Origin: Nocardioides alpinus
Lineage (GTDB): Bacteria > Actinomycetota > Actinomycetes > Propionibacteriales > Nocardioidaceae
DNA: 64,000 nt
Direction of reading: 5' to 3'
Assembly: GCF_900112035.1 (NCBI RefSeq)
Contig: NZ_FOKC01000010.1
Span: forward strand, 69,664-133,663
Shown: positions 55,882-63,936 of the stretch, piece by piece
Layout of the letters: every line of letters starts with the position of its first letter
Position numbering within the stretch: the stretch's first letter is position 1
The notes under the pieces: model-generated
Databases searched by the model: none
The model's input: only the letters and a program-made list of their open reading frames with translations
What the model was told of the DNA's origin: nothing
Position numbers and translations under genes: made by a program

Positions 55882-56786
55882 CGAGCGATGCCCTCGGCAG
55901 CCCGCGCCTCGGCGGCGGCGAGCACCCGCAGCATCTTGGTGGCGCGGATCGGCAGCAGCCGGCCGTCGGTGACGGCGCGGTCGAGGGTCGCACGCGCCAT
56001 GGCGACGTAGGACGCCAGCGTCTGGGGCGCGTTGGCCACCAGGTCGGCGACGTGGGCGCGCACGGTCTCGACGTCACCGCGCACGATGGGGCCGGTGAGG
56101 GCCGCGTCGCCGTGCTCGAGCGCGTTGTCGAGGGCCGCGGTCAGCAGCGGGCGGAGGGTGGCGGCGGGGTCCTCGGCACCGGCGGCGGAGAGGATCTCCA
56201 TCGCCTCGGTGACGAGGGTGACGAGGTGGTTGGCGCCGTGCGCGAGACCGGCGTGGTAGAGCGTCCGACGGTCCTCGGGGACCCACATCGTGCGACCGCC
56301 GAGGTCGGCGACGAGCGACTCGGTGAGCGGGCGGTCGGACTCGTCGGCCGTGACGCCGAAGACGCAGCCGGCCAGGCGGGGCAGGTCGACGGCGGTGCCG
56401 GTGAAGGTCATCGCCGGGTGCATCGCGATGGTGCGGGCGCCGACCGCGCGGGCCGGCTCGAGCACGGCGAGGCCGTGGCGGCCACTGGTGTGCACGACCA
56501 CCTGGCCCTCGCGGATCGCGCCGCTCGCCGTGAGCATGGTGACGACGTTGGACAGCATGTCGTCGGGGACGGTGAGGAGCAGGAGGTCGCAGGCGCGGGC
56601 GACGTCGGTCGGCTTGGCGACCTCGACACCGGGGAGGAGCGCCTCGATGCGCCCGCGCGAGGCATCCGACTCACCGGCGGTGGCCACGATCTCGTGCCCG
56701 GCGGCACGGAGGGCTGCAGCCAGCACGGCGCCGACGCGGCCGGCTCCGACCACGCCGATGTGGAACCCGGCAGATGACTTCGTCAT
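55878..56786 (-). CDS. Rossmann-fold DUF2520 protein, possible ketopantoate reductase (PanG-like)
   Basis: A 302-residue two-domain protein: N-terminal Rossmann fold (GVVGAGRVGAVLAAAL, 11-26) and a helical DUF2520 C-terminal domain (HAGLAHGANHLVTLV and on). It leads the panC-panD operon with an ATGA overlap, preceded by Shine-Dalgarno GAAGAGG. PanG, a ketopantoate reductase of Francisella, has this domain type by my recollection. No panE is seen nearby, so a pantoate-forming role is a fair hypothesis. Confidence 0.85.
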   Translation of the reverse strand: MTKSSAGFHIGVVGAGRVGAVLAAALRAAGHEIVATAGESDASRGRIEALLPGVEVAKPTDVARACDLLLLTVPDDMLSNVVTMLTASGAIREGQVVVHTSGRHGLAVLEPARAVGARTIAMHPAMTFTGTAVDLPRLAGCVFGVTADESDRPLTESLVADLGGRTMWVPEDRRTLYHAGLAHGANHLVTLVTEAMEILSAAGAEDPAATLRPLLTAALDNALEHGDAALTGPIVRGDVETVRAHVADLVANAPQTLASYVAMARATLDRAVTDGRLLPIRATKMLRVLAAAEARAAEGIAR

Positions 56787-56914
56787 GTCGACCTCTTCGT
56801 TTCAGTCCCTCGCGGGTACCGATCTACTGCGATCACCATCGACCCTACGCCTGCGGATTCCACGCTGGGAACGACCTGGAGGGGTGACGCACGCCACTCG
56901 TGCCCGCGAGTGGA

Positions 56915-56943
56915 TTGACACGCCTACTAGTCGGCGTCACTAT
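56915..56943 (+). promoter_or_regulatory. padR promoter with internal operator
   Basis: A perfect TTGACA (-35, 56915-56920) and CACTAT (-10, 56938-56943) at 17-bp spacing place the transcription start on the ATG at 56950. The spacer holds the palindrome CGCCTACTAGTCGGCG (56921-56936; 14 of 16 positions symmetric), a good PadR operator candidate. Confidence 0.7.
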
Positions 56944-56949
56944 CTAGTC

Positions 56950-57321
56950 ATGGAAGCGATTAGTGCACCGTGGCCGACGGAGTGGCTGCGAGGCGCACTC
57001 CACGTCTGCGTGCTGCACGTGATCGCCGACGGACCGACCTACGGCTACGCCATCGCCAGCGCGCTCGCCGACGCCGGACTCGGTCCGGTCAAGGGCGGCA
57101 CCCTCTATCCCCTGCTGGCCCGCCTCGAGGAGGCCGACCTGGTCACGGTCGAGTGGCGCGCCGGGGACGGCGGACCGGGGCGGAAGTTCTACGCCCTGAC
57201 CGACGCCGGCCGCGTCGAGCACGACCGGCAGACCGCCCACTGGCGGTCCTTCGCCGACCTGACCAGCACCTTCATCAGCACCCCCACGATCGCGCCCGCC
57301 TCCGGGAAGGACCCGTCATGA
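56950..57321 (+). CDS. PadR family transcriptional regulator
   Basis: A 123-residue winged-helix regulator: YGYAIASALADAGLGPVKGGTLYPLLARLEEADLV is the PadR signature, followed by the wing (VEWRAGDGGPGRKFYALTDAG) and one C-terminal helix. Predicted leaderless, starting at its ATG. The next gene overlaps by ATGA. The palindrome inside its promoter suggests autorepression, relieved by an unknown signal. Confidence 0.9.
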   Translation: MEAISAPWPTEWLRGALHVCVLHVIADGPTYGYAIASALADAGLGPVKGGTLYPLLARLEEADLVTVEWRAGDGGPGRKFYALTDAGRVEHDRQTAHWRSFADLTSTFISTPTIAPASGKDPS

Positions 57322-58046
57322 AGATCGAGACCCACACTCCGCACATCGAGCCTGACTGGGCGGAGGCATTCCTCCTGGAGCTGCGCCTGCGCGGGGTGGG
57401 CGGGCAGCGGATCGGAGCGGCGCTCGCCGAGGTGGAGGCCCACTGCGCCGAGAGCGGTGAGTCCGCGCGGGAGGCGTTCGGGGATCCCGCGGCCTACGCC
57501 GTCGAGCTGGCTCCCGCGAGGTCCGTCGTCGCCCCCGACGTACGACGTGAGCTGGGCACGTCGGCCCTCGGGCTCGGCGGGATGCTGCTGACGCTCGCTG
57601 CGGTTGGCGCCTGGCAGTCCGGCGCCCGCGTCGAGGTCACCGCGGGGATCGCGGCTGTGCTCGTCCTCGTGCTGGTCGGCACCACGCTCGTCGTCAGCCG
57701 CGCCGAGCAGCTGCTGCGGGCGGTCGTACGCCACTGGTGGGTCGCGATGCTGGGCGCGACCCTCCCGATCGTGCTCTTCGTCGGGGTGCTGCTGCTCGGC
57801 CGCCAGACCGTGTTCACCGTGGCGGCGATGCCGGCGTTCGTGGCGGGGGTCGCTCTCCTGGCCGGCAGCACCGCACGCTCGATCCGGACGGCCGACACCG
57901 TGGGCGATCCGGTGGTCGGCCCGGAGGGTGCAGGCGGCGCAGGAACCGTGGGCGAGGACCGGGTCACCCGCGCCCTCGAGCGGGTCGGGCCGTGGCTGTT
58001 CCCGGTCCTGACCGTCGTGATGGCGCTGCCGTTGCTGCTGATCTAG
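57318..58046 (+). CDS. PadR-linked membrane protein
   Basis: A 242-residue protein. The soluble N-terminus (1-75) resembles the small helical domain often seen next to PadR regulators (an Ala/Glu-rich domain followed by a 'GDPAAYAVEL' segment, like HAAS/DUF1700-type proteins). Four or five membrane helices follow (about 83-101, 105-125, 138-160, 165-183 and 222-240). Such PadR-membrane-protein pairs are common; function unknown. Confidence 0.75.
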   Translation: MKIETHTPHIEPDWAEAFLLELRLRGVGGQRIGAALAEVEAHCAESGESAREAFGDPAAYAVELAPARSVVAPDVRRELGTSALGLGGMLLTLAAVGAWQSGARVEVTAGIAAVLVLVLVGTTLVVSRAEQLLRAVVRHWWVAMLGATLPIVLFVGVLLLGRQTVFTVAAMPAFVAGVALLAGSTARSIRTADTVGDPVVGPEGAGGAGTVGEDRVTRALERVGPWLFPVLTVVMALPLLLI

Positions 58047-58079
58047 CGGGCAGCCGCGGGACTTCTGTGCGGGGTCTTG

Positions 58080-58140
58080 CGCGGATCGGCCGTTGCAACG
58101 GCCCATCCGCGCGGGAGTCACCGCTTCAGCGGTGACTCCC
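58080..58140. terminator. Two back-to-back strong hairpins between convergent genes
   Basis: Hairpin 1 (58080-58111): arms of 7+7 bp around one mismatch, no loop beyond GC at the centre. Hairpin 2 (58113-58140): perfect 13-bp arms GGGAGTCACCGCT with a 2-nt centre. They lie between the + strand membrane gene and the - strand glycosyltransferase, so they likely end transcription from both sides. Confidence 0.75.
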
Positions 58141-58149
58141 ACATGGGGG

Positions 58150-59100
58150 TCAGGCCCGCAGGTGCAGCTGCGCGTGGTCGGGGTCGTCGACCACGAAGGG
58201 GCGGGGGGCGCGGGGCAGCCAGGTGTGGGTCACGTGGTCGACGACGTGCACGCCCTCGGGCGCGACGATCTCGACGACACCCTCGGGGACCTCGCCGTCG
58301 TGGAGGGCGTTCCAGACGAGCCACTCGCGGCGCTTGCGGCGGTTGCGGATCGAGGTCGCGAACGCCTCGGGGTTGGTCCAGTGGGCGAACTCGTCGCCGT
58401 CGAGCCACTTGAGCTCGACGCACAGGCCCTGGGGCAGCGCGAACTGCTCGATCCGGTCGGGCGTCGTACGGATCTCCCACTCCGGGGCCTTGGCGTAGAC
58501 GTAGTCGGGGCTCATCGGGAAGCCCCACTCCTCGATGTTGCGCAGGCCGAGGTCGAGGTAGGCCTTCGACGCCGACTCGATGTAGAGCCCGTGGCGCGGG
58601 AAGCGGATGACCGCCTCGGCCATCCCGACCTGCCACGACAGGTCGGCCATCGACACCTCCCCCTCGGTCGTGAGGACCATGTCGCCGTCCCACTTCCACG
58701 AGTATCGGGTGCGGACGTGGGAGAAGCACCAGTTGTAGAAGTAGGCGAGCGAGTGCACCGAGCGCTCGTTGACGGCGAGGTGCTCGCCGCCGGCGCGGGC
58801 GACCGCGAACGGGTACTCCTTCAGGGTGAACTTGTGGGCCAGGCCGTGCTCGGCGGCGACCCGGAGCGCCTCCTCGCCGGTGCCGTCGTCGGAGCCGTTG
58901 TCGACCAGCAGCACGTGGTCGCAGGCCCGCAGCAGCGGCGGCAGGACGAAGCGCAGGCCCGGGGCCTCGTTCTTCACGCGCAGCACCGCGGTCGCGCCGC
59001 GACGCAGCCCACCGGGCTGGTTCCACGGCCAGACGATGTCGAAGTCCGTGCGGCCCTCGAGGTTGGTCAGCCCGTGACCGGAGCCGATCGGGATGGTCAC
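58150..59100 (-). CDS. Family 2-type glycosyltransferase
   Basis: A 316-residue protein with a GT-A-like core: VLRVKNEAPGL, VDNGSDDGTGE and the metal motif KWDGDMV. No membrane helix. The GTG at 59100 overlaps the sulfotransferase stop (GTGA). It is probably involved in cell-surface glycan assembly together with its neighbours. Confidence 0.8.
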   Translation of the reverse strand: MTIPIGSGHGLTNLEGRTDFDIVWPWNQPGGLRRGATAVLRVKNEAPGLRFVLPPLLRACDHVLLVDNGSDDGTGEEALRVAAEHGLAHKFTLKEYPFAVARAGGEHLAVNERSVHSLAYFYNWCFSHVRTRYSWKWDGDMVLTTEGEVSMADLSWQVGMAEAVIRFPRHGLYIESASKAYLDLGLRNIEEWGFPMSPDYVYAKAPEWEIRTTPDRIEQFALPQGLCVELKWLDGDEFAHWTNPEAFATSIRNRRKRREWLVWNALHDGEVPEGVVEIVAPEGVHVVDHVTHTWLPRAPRPFVVDDPDHAQLHLRA

Positions 59101-60203
59101 GGCTGGTCGTCCCCCGCCGGGTCGCGCTCGCGGCCGAGCGCCTTGCGCACCCCGCGGCGTACGGACGGCGGGATCGCAGCGCGTACGTCGTGGGGCACGC
59201 GGTCGGTCAGCGAGCGGGTCTCCGGTGCGGCCGCGGCCAGCGCACGGCGCCGCCCCTGGAGGCGCGCGTGCTCGGCGGTGGAGCGGCTGATCGCCTCGGC
59301 CTCCTCGTAGAGCTCGACGTACGCCTCGCGGAGCTGGTCGAAGGTCGCGTGCGCGCCGGCGGTGTCGCCCCCCTCGTCGGCGAGCTTGTTGAGCTCCTCC
59401 CACGTCTGGCCGGTGAGGTCGTGCAGCCGCTTCGGCAGCGCGAGGTCGTCGAGGCTGGAGGACACGCGGCGCAGGTGCGGGTCGATGAAGCGGTGGACCT
59501 CGCGGATCTGGTCGCTGCGCGTGTGGATGATCGTCTGGAGACCGAGGGTGTGGCCCATCGCGGTGGTCGTCCTGACCCAGTCGGTCAGCAGGTCCTCGTA
59601 GCGGACGAACACCCGGCCGCCGTCGCCCTCCGCGGGACGCGTGGCGCGCTCGGTGTGGAGCAGCATGTTGACCCAGCTGGCGGCGAGGTGGGCGGAGCCG
59701 AGCTTGTTGGCGTAGTACTTCTGCTTCGAGCCGACCACCTCGGCGGGCGGGCGCAGCATGGTCGCGAAGACCGGGTTGGCGCCGGTGCGGATGGCAGCGA
59801 CCCGCCACAGCCCGAGGAACCAGCTCAGGCGCGGGTCCTTGACGACCAGCTCGGGATGCTCGGCGAAGTGCGGCTCGAGCCACTCGCTGACCCGGATCCG
59901 GGCGGGCTCGCGGCTGCAGATGCGGCCGGTGTCGAACCAGGCGTTGGGGCGCGAGTCGCTGACCTGCACCAGCGCCTCGGCGAGCCACTCGTCGTGGACG
60001 TCGACGACCCACTGCGGCTCGCTGAAGCCGCGCGGGTTGGAGTCGTCCGGCGGCACCTCGGGCAGCGGCACGTGCATGCCGAGCCTGGACACGATCCCGG
60101 CCAGCGTGCTGGTGCCGCTGCGGCCCGCTCCGGCGACGAGGAGGACCTTGCGCGGCACTCCGTCGGGGTTCATCTCGTCGATCGCTCTGGCCTGCTCAGT
60201 CAC
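59097..60203 (-). CDS. Sulfotransferase family protein
   Basis: A 368-residue PAPS-dependent sulfotransferase-like protein: 5'-phosphosulfate loop GAGRSGTST (25-33), then the LRPPAEVVGSKQKYY region and a long C-terminal helical extension of about 90 residues. The GTG at 60203 is chosen because TAGGCT (60211-60216, minus strand) lies 7 nt upstream; a longer frame and an internal ATG (60173) exist. The partners on both sides are glycosyltransferases, so a sulfated surface glycan is plausible. Confidence 0.82.
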   Translation of the reverse strand: MTEQARAIDEMNPDGVPRKVLLVAGAGRSGTSTLAGIVSRLGMHVPLPEVPPDDSNPRGFSEPQWVVDVHDEWLAEALVQVSDSRPNAWFDTGRICSREPARIRVSEWLEPHFAEHPELVVKDPRLSWFLGLWRVAAIRTGANPVFATMLRPPAEVVGSKQKYYANKLGSAHLAASWVNMLLHTERATRPAEGDGGRVFVRYEDLLTDWVRTTTAMGHTLGLQTIIHTRSDQIREVHRFIDPHLRRVSSSLDDLALPKRLHDLTGQTWEELNKLADEGGDTAGAHATFDQLREAYVELYEEAEAISRSTAEHARLQGRRRALAAAAPETRSLTDRVPHDVRAAIPPSVRRGVRKALGRERDPAGDDQP

Positions 60204-60262
60204 GGCGGGCAGCCTACCGGCGGGACGGGCCCGGGCCTCCGACACTACTACGCTCCCGACAC

Positions 60263-61372
60263 ATGAGGCTCTTCTCCCGCGCTCCCCTCCTCGGCGTGGT
60301 GATCCCCGCGTGGGGGGTGGAGGACTACCTCGACGACTGCGTCCGCTCCCTCCTCGCGCAGACGCACCGGCGCTGGCAGGCGGTGATCGTCGACGACGGC
60401 TCGAGCGACCGCACCGGCGAGATCGCCGACTCCTGGGCGCACCGCGACAACCGGATCAGCGTGATCCACTCGGTCAACGGCGGCCTCGGCGCCGCTCGCA
60501 ACCTGGGCACCCTCCGGGTCGGCGGCGACTACCTCGCGTTCCTCGACTCCGACGACGTGCTGCCGCCCACGGCGTACGCCGACCTGGTGGGCGCGCTCCA
60601 GGACTCGGGATCGGACTTCGCCACCGGTTCGATCGTGCGCTGGGAGGGCGACGACCTGGTCGAGCCGCCGTGGATGCGCCGCCTCCACCGTCCCCTGCGC
60701 GGGGCGCGTGTCGAGGACCGGCCCGAGATCCTCGGCGATGTCTTCGCGTGGAACAAGCTGTGGCGCCGCTCCGCCTGGGACGCCCTGGGCCTCTCGTGGC
60801 CGGAGGGCGTGCGCTACGAGGACCAGCCGACGACGACGCGGGCGTTCCTCGAGGGCCGTTTCGACGTGCTGGAGGAGATCGTCTACCACTGGCGGATCCG
60901 CGAGGGCTCGATCACCCAGACGCGCGCCTCCTCGGTGCAGGACCTCAGCGACCGCTGGGAGACCAAGCGGCAGGCGCTCGTGTCGGTCCGCGCGCACGGC
61001 TCGGCGGAGGTGGAGCAGGTCTTCGTCGACCGGGTCCTGGCCGGGGACCTGTGGCGCTACTTCCTGCTGCTCCCGGGCGCGACCGAGGAGTGGTGGCGGC
61101 TGCTGCGCGCTGGCGTGCTCGAGCTCTGGGGCCAGCGGTCCCTGGTGCACAGCGGGCTGCCGCCGGTGCACCGGCTGGCGGGGTGGCTGGTCGCCGAGGA
61201 CCGGCGGGCCGAGGTGACCGCGCTGATGGAGTGGGTGTCGACCCTCGACGGACCCGCGCCTCGCGCGCAGGACGTCGCCACCGGAGCGTGGCGACTGTCG
61301 ATCCCGCCGTCGGTGCTCGACGAGACGACCGTGGCCCCGGAGGCCTTGGCACTCCGGGACCACGAGGTCTGA
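60263..61372 (+). CDS. Family 2 glycosyltransferase
   Basis: A 369-residue GT2 enzyme: VVIPAWGVEDYLDDCV, VDDGSSDRTGEI (43-54), metal motif DSDD (95-98) and the late YEDQPTTTRAF acceptor segment. The C-terminal 130 residues are outside the core GT-A fold. Divergent from the sulfotransferase; TACGCT lies 8 nt before the ATG. Confidence 0.87.
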   Translation: MRLFSRAPLLGVVIPAWGVEDYLDDCVRSLLAQTHRRWQAVIVDDGSSDRTGEIADSWAHRDNRISVIHSVNGGLGAARNLGTLRVGGDYLAFLDSDDVLPPTAYADLVGALQDSGSDFATGSIVRWEGDDLVEPPWMRRLHRPLRGARVEDRPEILGDVFAWNKLWRRSAWDALGLSWPEGVRYEDQPTTTRAFLEGRFDVLEEIVYHWRIREGSITQTRASSVQDLSDRWETKRQALVSVRAHGSAEVEQVFVDRVLAGDLWRYFLLLPGATEEWWRLLRAGVLELWGQRSLVHSGLPPVHRLAGWLVAEDRRAEVTALMEWVSTLDGPAPRAQDVATGAWRLSIPPSVLDETTVAPEALALRDHEV

Positions 61373-61405
61373 GCCGCCGCCGCAACGGCGAGGGTGGGTC
61401 TCAGG

Positions 61406-62356
61406 TCAGAGCAGGCCCTCGGCCTCCAGGAACTCCTTCGCCACGTCCTCCGGCTTGGCGCGGTCGACGGAGACCTGGCCGTTGAGCTCGGTGAGGTTCT
61501 CGGTGGTGAGCGCGGCCATCAGGTCGTTGAGGATGCCCTCGACGTCCGGGTTGTCGGCCAGCCACTCCGAGGAGACCGCGGGGATGAGGTTCTGCGCGGG
61601 CTGGATCTGCTTGTCGTCCTCGAGCAGCACCATCCCCTGGGACTCGAGCGTGCCGTCCGTGGTCGAGGTGAGGCCGAGCTGCGACTCGTTGTCGGCCACC
61701 GACTTGAAGACGTCGGCGGAGGCGAAGCCCAGCGGCAGGAACTCGGTCACGTCGATGCCGTAGTCGTCGGTCAGGCCCTTGCCGCAGTCGGTGCGGTCGG
61801 CGCAGTCCTCGGCGGCCGCGACCACCACGGACGTGCCCTCGAGGTCGGAGAGCTTGGTGACGCCCTCGGCCTCGGAGAACTCCTGGGTGACGAAGAACGC
61901 GTTGGTGTCGACCGCGGCGGAGGGGTCGAGGAGCGTGATGCCCTTGGCCTCGAGCAGGTCGGCGGCGGCCGAGACCGACTCGTCGGCGTCCGGCGTCGTC
62001 AGCGGCTCGGCGTCGGCGCCGTTCTCGGTCGTGTTGAGGAAGTCGACGATGCCGCCGACGTACTCCGGGACGAGCTGCACGGACTCGGGGAACTGGCCCG
62101 CGCCCATGTAGACGTCGCGGGTGCCGACGAGCTGCACCGAGGCGTCGTACCCCTCGGCGTCGAGGAGCTGCTCGTACATCGAGGCGACGATCTGGACCTC
62201 ACCGAAGTCCTGGCCGGAGATCTTGACCGCCCCCTTGTCGCTCGAGCCGGAGTCGGATCCTGCGTCGTCACTGGCCAGGTCGTCGCCGGCGCATGCCGCT
62301 CCGAGCAGGACCGTGCTGACTGCCAGCGCGCTGGCAGCGATTCGTCGTAGCTGCAT
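61406..62356 (-). CDS. Glycine betaine/osmoprotectant ABC transporter substrate-binding lipoprotein
   Basis: A 316-residue QAT-family (OpuAC/ProX-type) binding protein. Signal peptide with lipobox ending at Cys22, an acidic Ser/Asp linker, then the binding domain: ISGQDFGEVQIVASMYEQLL, YVGGIVDFLN, LLDPSAAVDTNAFFVT. The aromatic ligand-box residues seen in some betaine binders are not obvious. AGAAGG precedes ATG 62356 by about 11 nt (TTG 62365 is possible but too close). Third gene of a minus-strand operon. Confidence 0.85.
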   Translation of the reverse strand: MQLRRIAASALAVSTVLLGAACAGDDLASDDAGSDSGSSDKGAVKISGQDFGEVQIVASMYEQLLDAEGYDASVQLVGTRDVYMGAGQFPESVQLVPEYVGGIVDFLNTTENGADAEPLTTPDADESVSAAADLLEAKGITLLDPSAAVDTNAFFVTQEFSEAEGVTKLSDLEGTSVVVAAAEDCADRTDCGKGLTDDYGIDVTEFLPLGFASADVFKSVADNESQLGLTSTTDGTLESQGMVLLEDDKQIQPAQNLIPAVSSEWLADNPDVEGILNDLMAALTTENLTELNGQVSVDRAKPEDVAKEFLEAEGLL

Positions 62357-62411
62357 GTGATTCAACCTTCTGTGTCCCGCGACCTGGCGGTCACGCGTGT
62401 CCGGTCACTGC

Positions 62412-63155
62412 TCACGTGGTTGCGGGCAGTGGGCTGGTGGGGAGTGCATCGTCGTGCTTCTTCTTGGCCGTGCGCGGCACCGGGTCGATCGCCCGCTGCG
62501 CGAGCGCGGCCAGCACCTCGAGGATCATCGCCACCACCGCGACAACCACGGCTCCGGCGATTCCCTTCCCGTAGTTGCTGTTGGCGAAGCCGTCGGTGAT
62601 GATCCGGCCGAGCCCGGGACCCGCGACGAGCGCCGCGATCGTGGCTGTTGCCCAGACCTGCACCAGCGCCAGGCGTACGCCGCCGGCGACGAGCGGCATC
62701 GCGAGCGGGAGCTCGACGCGGCGGAACTGCTGCCAGCCGGTCATGCCCATCCCCCGGGCCGCCTCCTTGACCTCGCCGGCGACCTCGCGGATCGCGACGT
62801 AGGTGTTGGTGATGATCGGCGGGAGGGCGAAGAGGGTCAGCGCGATCAGGGTCGCGATGCCGGCGCGGCCGAACGGGCCGAAGGTCGCGATGCCCGGCCA
62901 CTCGGCGGTCACCAGAAGCGCCAGGAGCGCGAAGGTCGGGATCGCCCGGCCCACGTTGGAGATGTTGATCGCGAGGAAGCCGCCACGTCCGATGTGCCCG
63001 AGCCACATGGCGAGCGGGAGCCCGATCGCCAGGGCCAGCACGAGCGCGGTGCCGGTGAGCAGCAGCTGCTGGACGAGGTAGCCCCAGATGCCGCCGGTGC
63101 CGGTCCAGCTGCTGCCGTCGGACAGGTAGGCCCACACGTCACTGAAGACTCTCAT
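62412..63155 (-). CDS. Quaternary-amine (OpuC/ProW-type) ABC transporter permease
   Basis: A 247-residue permease with five or six membrane helices and the EAA-type loop EVKEAARGMGMTGWQQFRRVELPLAMP. The C-terminus is basic and hydrophilic (RTAKKKHDD). It pairs with the second permease (63232) and the binding protein. Confidence 0.88.
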   Translation of the reverse strand: MRVFSDVWAYLSDGSSWTGTGGIWGYLVQQLLLTGTALVLALAIGLPLAMWLGHIGRGGFLAINISNVGRAIPTFALLALLVTAEWPGIATFGPFGRAGIATLIALTLFALPPIITNTYVAIREVAGEVKEAARGMGMTGWQQFRRVELPLAMPLVAGGVRLALVQVWATATIAALVAGPGLGRIITDGFANSNYGKGIAGAVVVAVVAMILEVLAALAQRAIDPVPRTAKKKHDDALPTSPLPATT

Positions 63156-63156
63156 C

Positions 63157-63238
63157 CGCGTACTCGCTTCGCTCCGTGCGCGGCTGAGGCACGTCTGATG
63201 CGGTGCTCGATGACTCGCTCGCTGCGCTCGCTCATGCG
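63157..63238. repeat. Operon-junction repeat family G, copy 2 (between two permease genes)
   Basis: Shares GTACTCGCTTCGCTC, GTGCGC, GAGGCAC and GACTCGCTCGCTGCGCTCGC with 19462-19537, in the same orientation relative to the minus-strand genes. It fills the gap between the two permeases. Confidence 0.85.
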
Positions 63239-63933
63239 CTCACCCGCGTCCGGGTCCACGGCGTCGCCAGTCGCTGGGCGCCGACGATGAGCACGTCCAG
63301 CAGGACCGCGATGACCACGCAGAGCACGCAGGCGGCCATCAGCTCGGCCTTGAAGTTGGTGAGGACGCCGTCGGCGATGAGGTTGCCCAGCCCGCCGTGG
63401 GCGACCAGCGCGCCGACCGTGGTCAGGGCGACGGTCGACACCGTGGCGACCCGCAGGCCGGCCATCATCACGGGCAGCGCCAGTGGCAGCTCGATCTTCA
63501 TCAGCTGGCTCGTACGTCCGTAGCCCAGACCGCGCGCCGATTCACGTACGTCGTCGGGCACCGACGCGAGGCCGTCGAGGACGCTGCGCACCAGGATCGT
63601 CAGCGCATAGAGGGCCAGGCCGAGCACGACGGTCGTCGCGGTGATGCCGGTGAACGGCACCAGCAGCGGGAAGAGCGCCAGCGACGGGACGGTGTAGAGG
63701 GCGGTGGAGACGCCCATGATGGCCGTCTCGAGCCGGACGTAGCGGCGCGCGAGGAGCGCCATCGGGAAGGCGATCGCGACCCCGAGGAGCACCGCGCTGA
63801 TCGTGATCAGCAGGTGCTGGACCGTGGCGTCGACGAGCTCGGTGCGGTAGTCGGAGAGGTAGGCCGGGCACCACCAGTCGTTGACCGTGCGGTTGTAGCA
63901 GCTGGGCTCCGCTGCACTCACCAGTAAGGTCAC
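63232..63933 (-). CDS. Quaternary-amine ABC transporter permease
   Basis: A 233-residue permease: short extracytoplasmic start with two Cys (SCYNRTVNDWWCPAY), then about five helices and the loop DDVRESARGLGYGRTSQLMKIELPLALP. The first gene of the operon. GTG start at 63933 only 3 bp from the divergent ATG at 63937, so its promoter lies inside that gene. No ATPase gene accompanies the two permeases and binding protein in the window. Confidence 0.87.
   Translation of the reverse strand: MTLLVSAAEPSCYNRTVNDWWCPAYLSDYRTELVDATVQHLLITISAVLLGVAIAFPMALLARRYVRLETAIMGVSTALYTVPSLALFPLLVPFTGITATTVVLGLALYALTILVRSVLDGLASVPDDVRESARGLGYGRTSQLMKIELPLALPVMMAGLRVATVSTVALTTVGALVAHGGLGNLIADGVLTNFKAELMAACVLCVVIAVLLDVLIVGAQRLATPWTRTRVSA
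63925..63930 (+). promoter_or_regulatory. -10 element (TAAGGT) before the partial gene at 63937
   Basis: TAAGGT lies 6 nt before ATG 63937; the gene is probably leaderless. Confidence 0.45.
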
Positions 63934-63936
63934 TGC

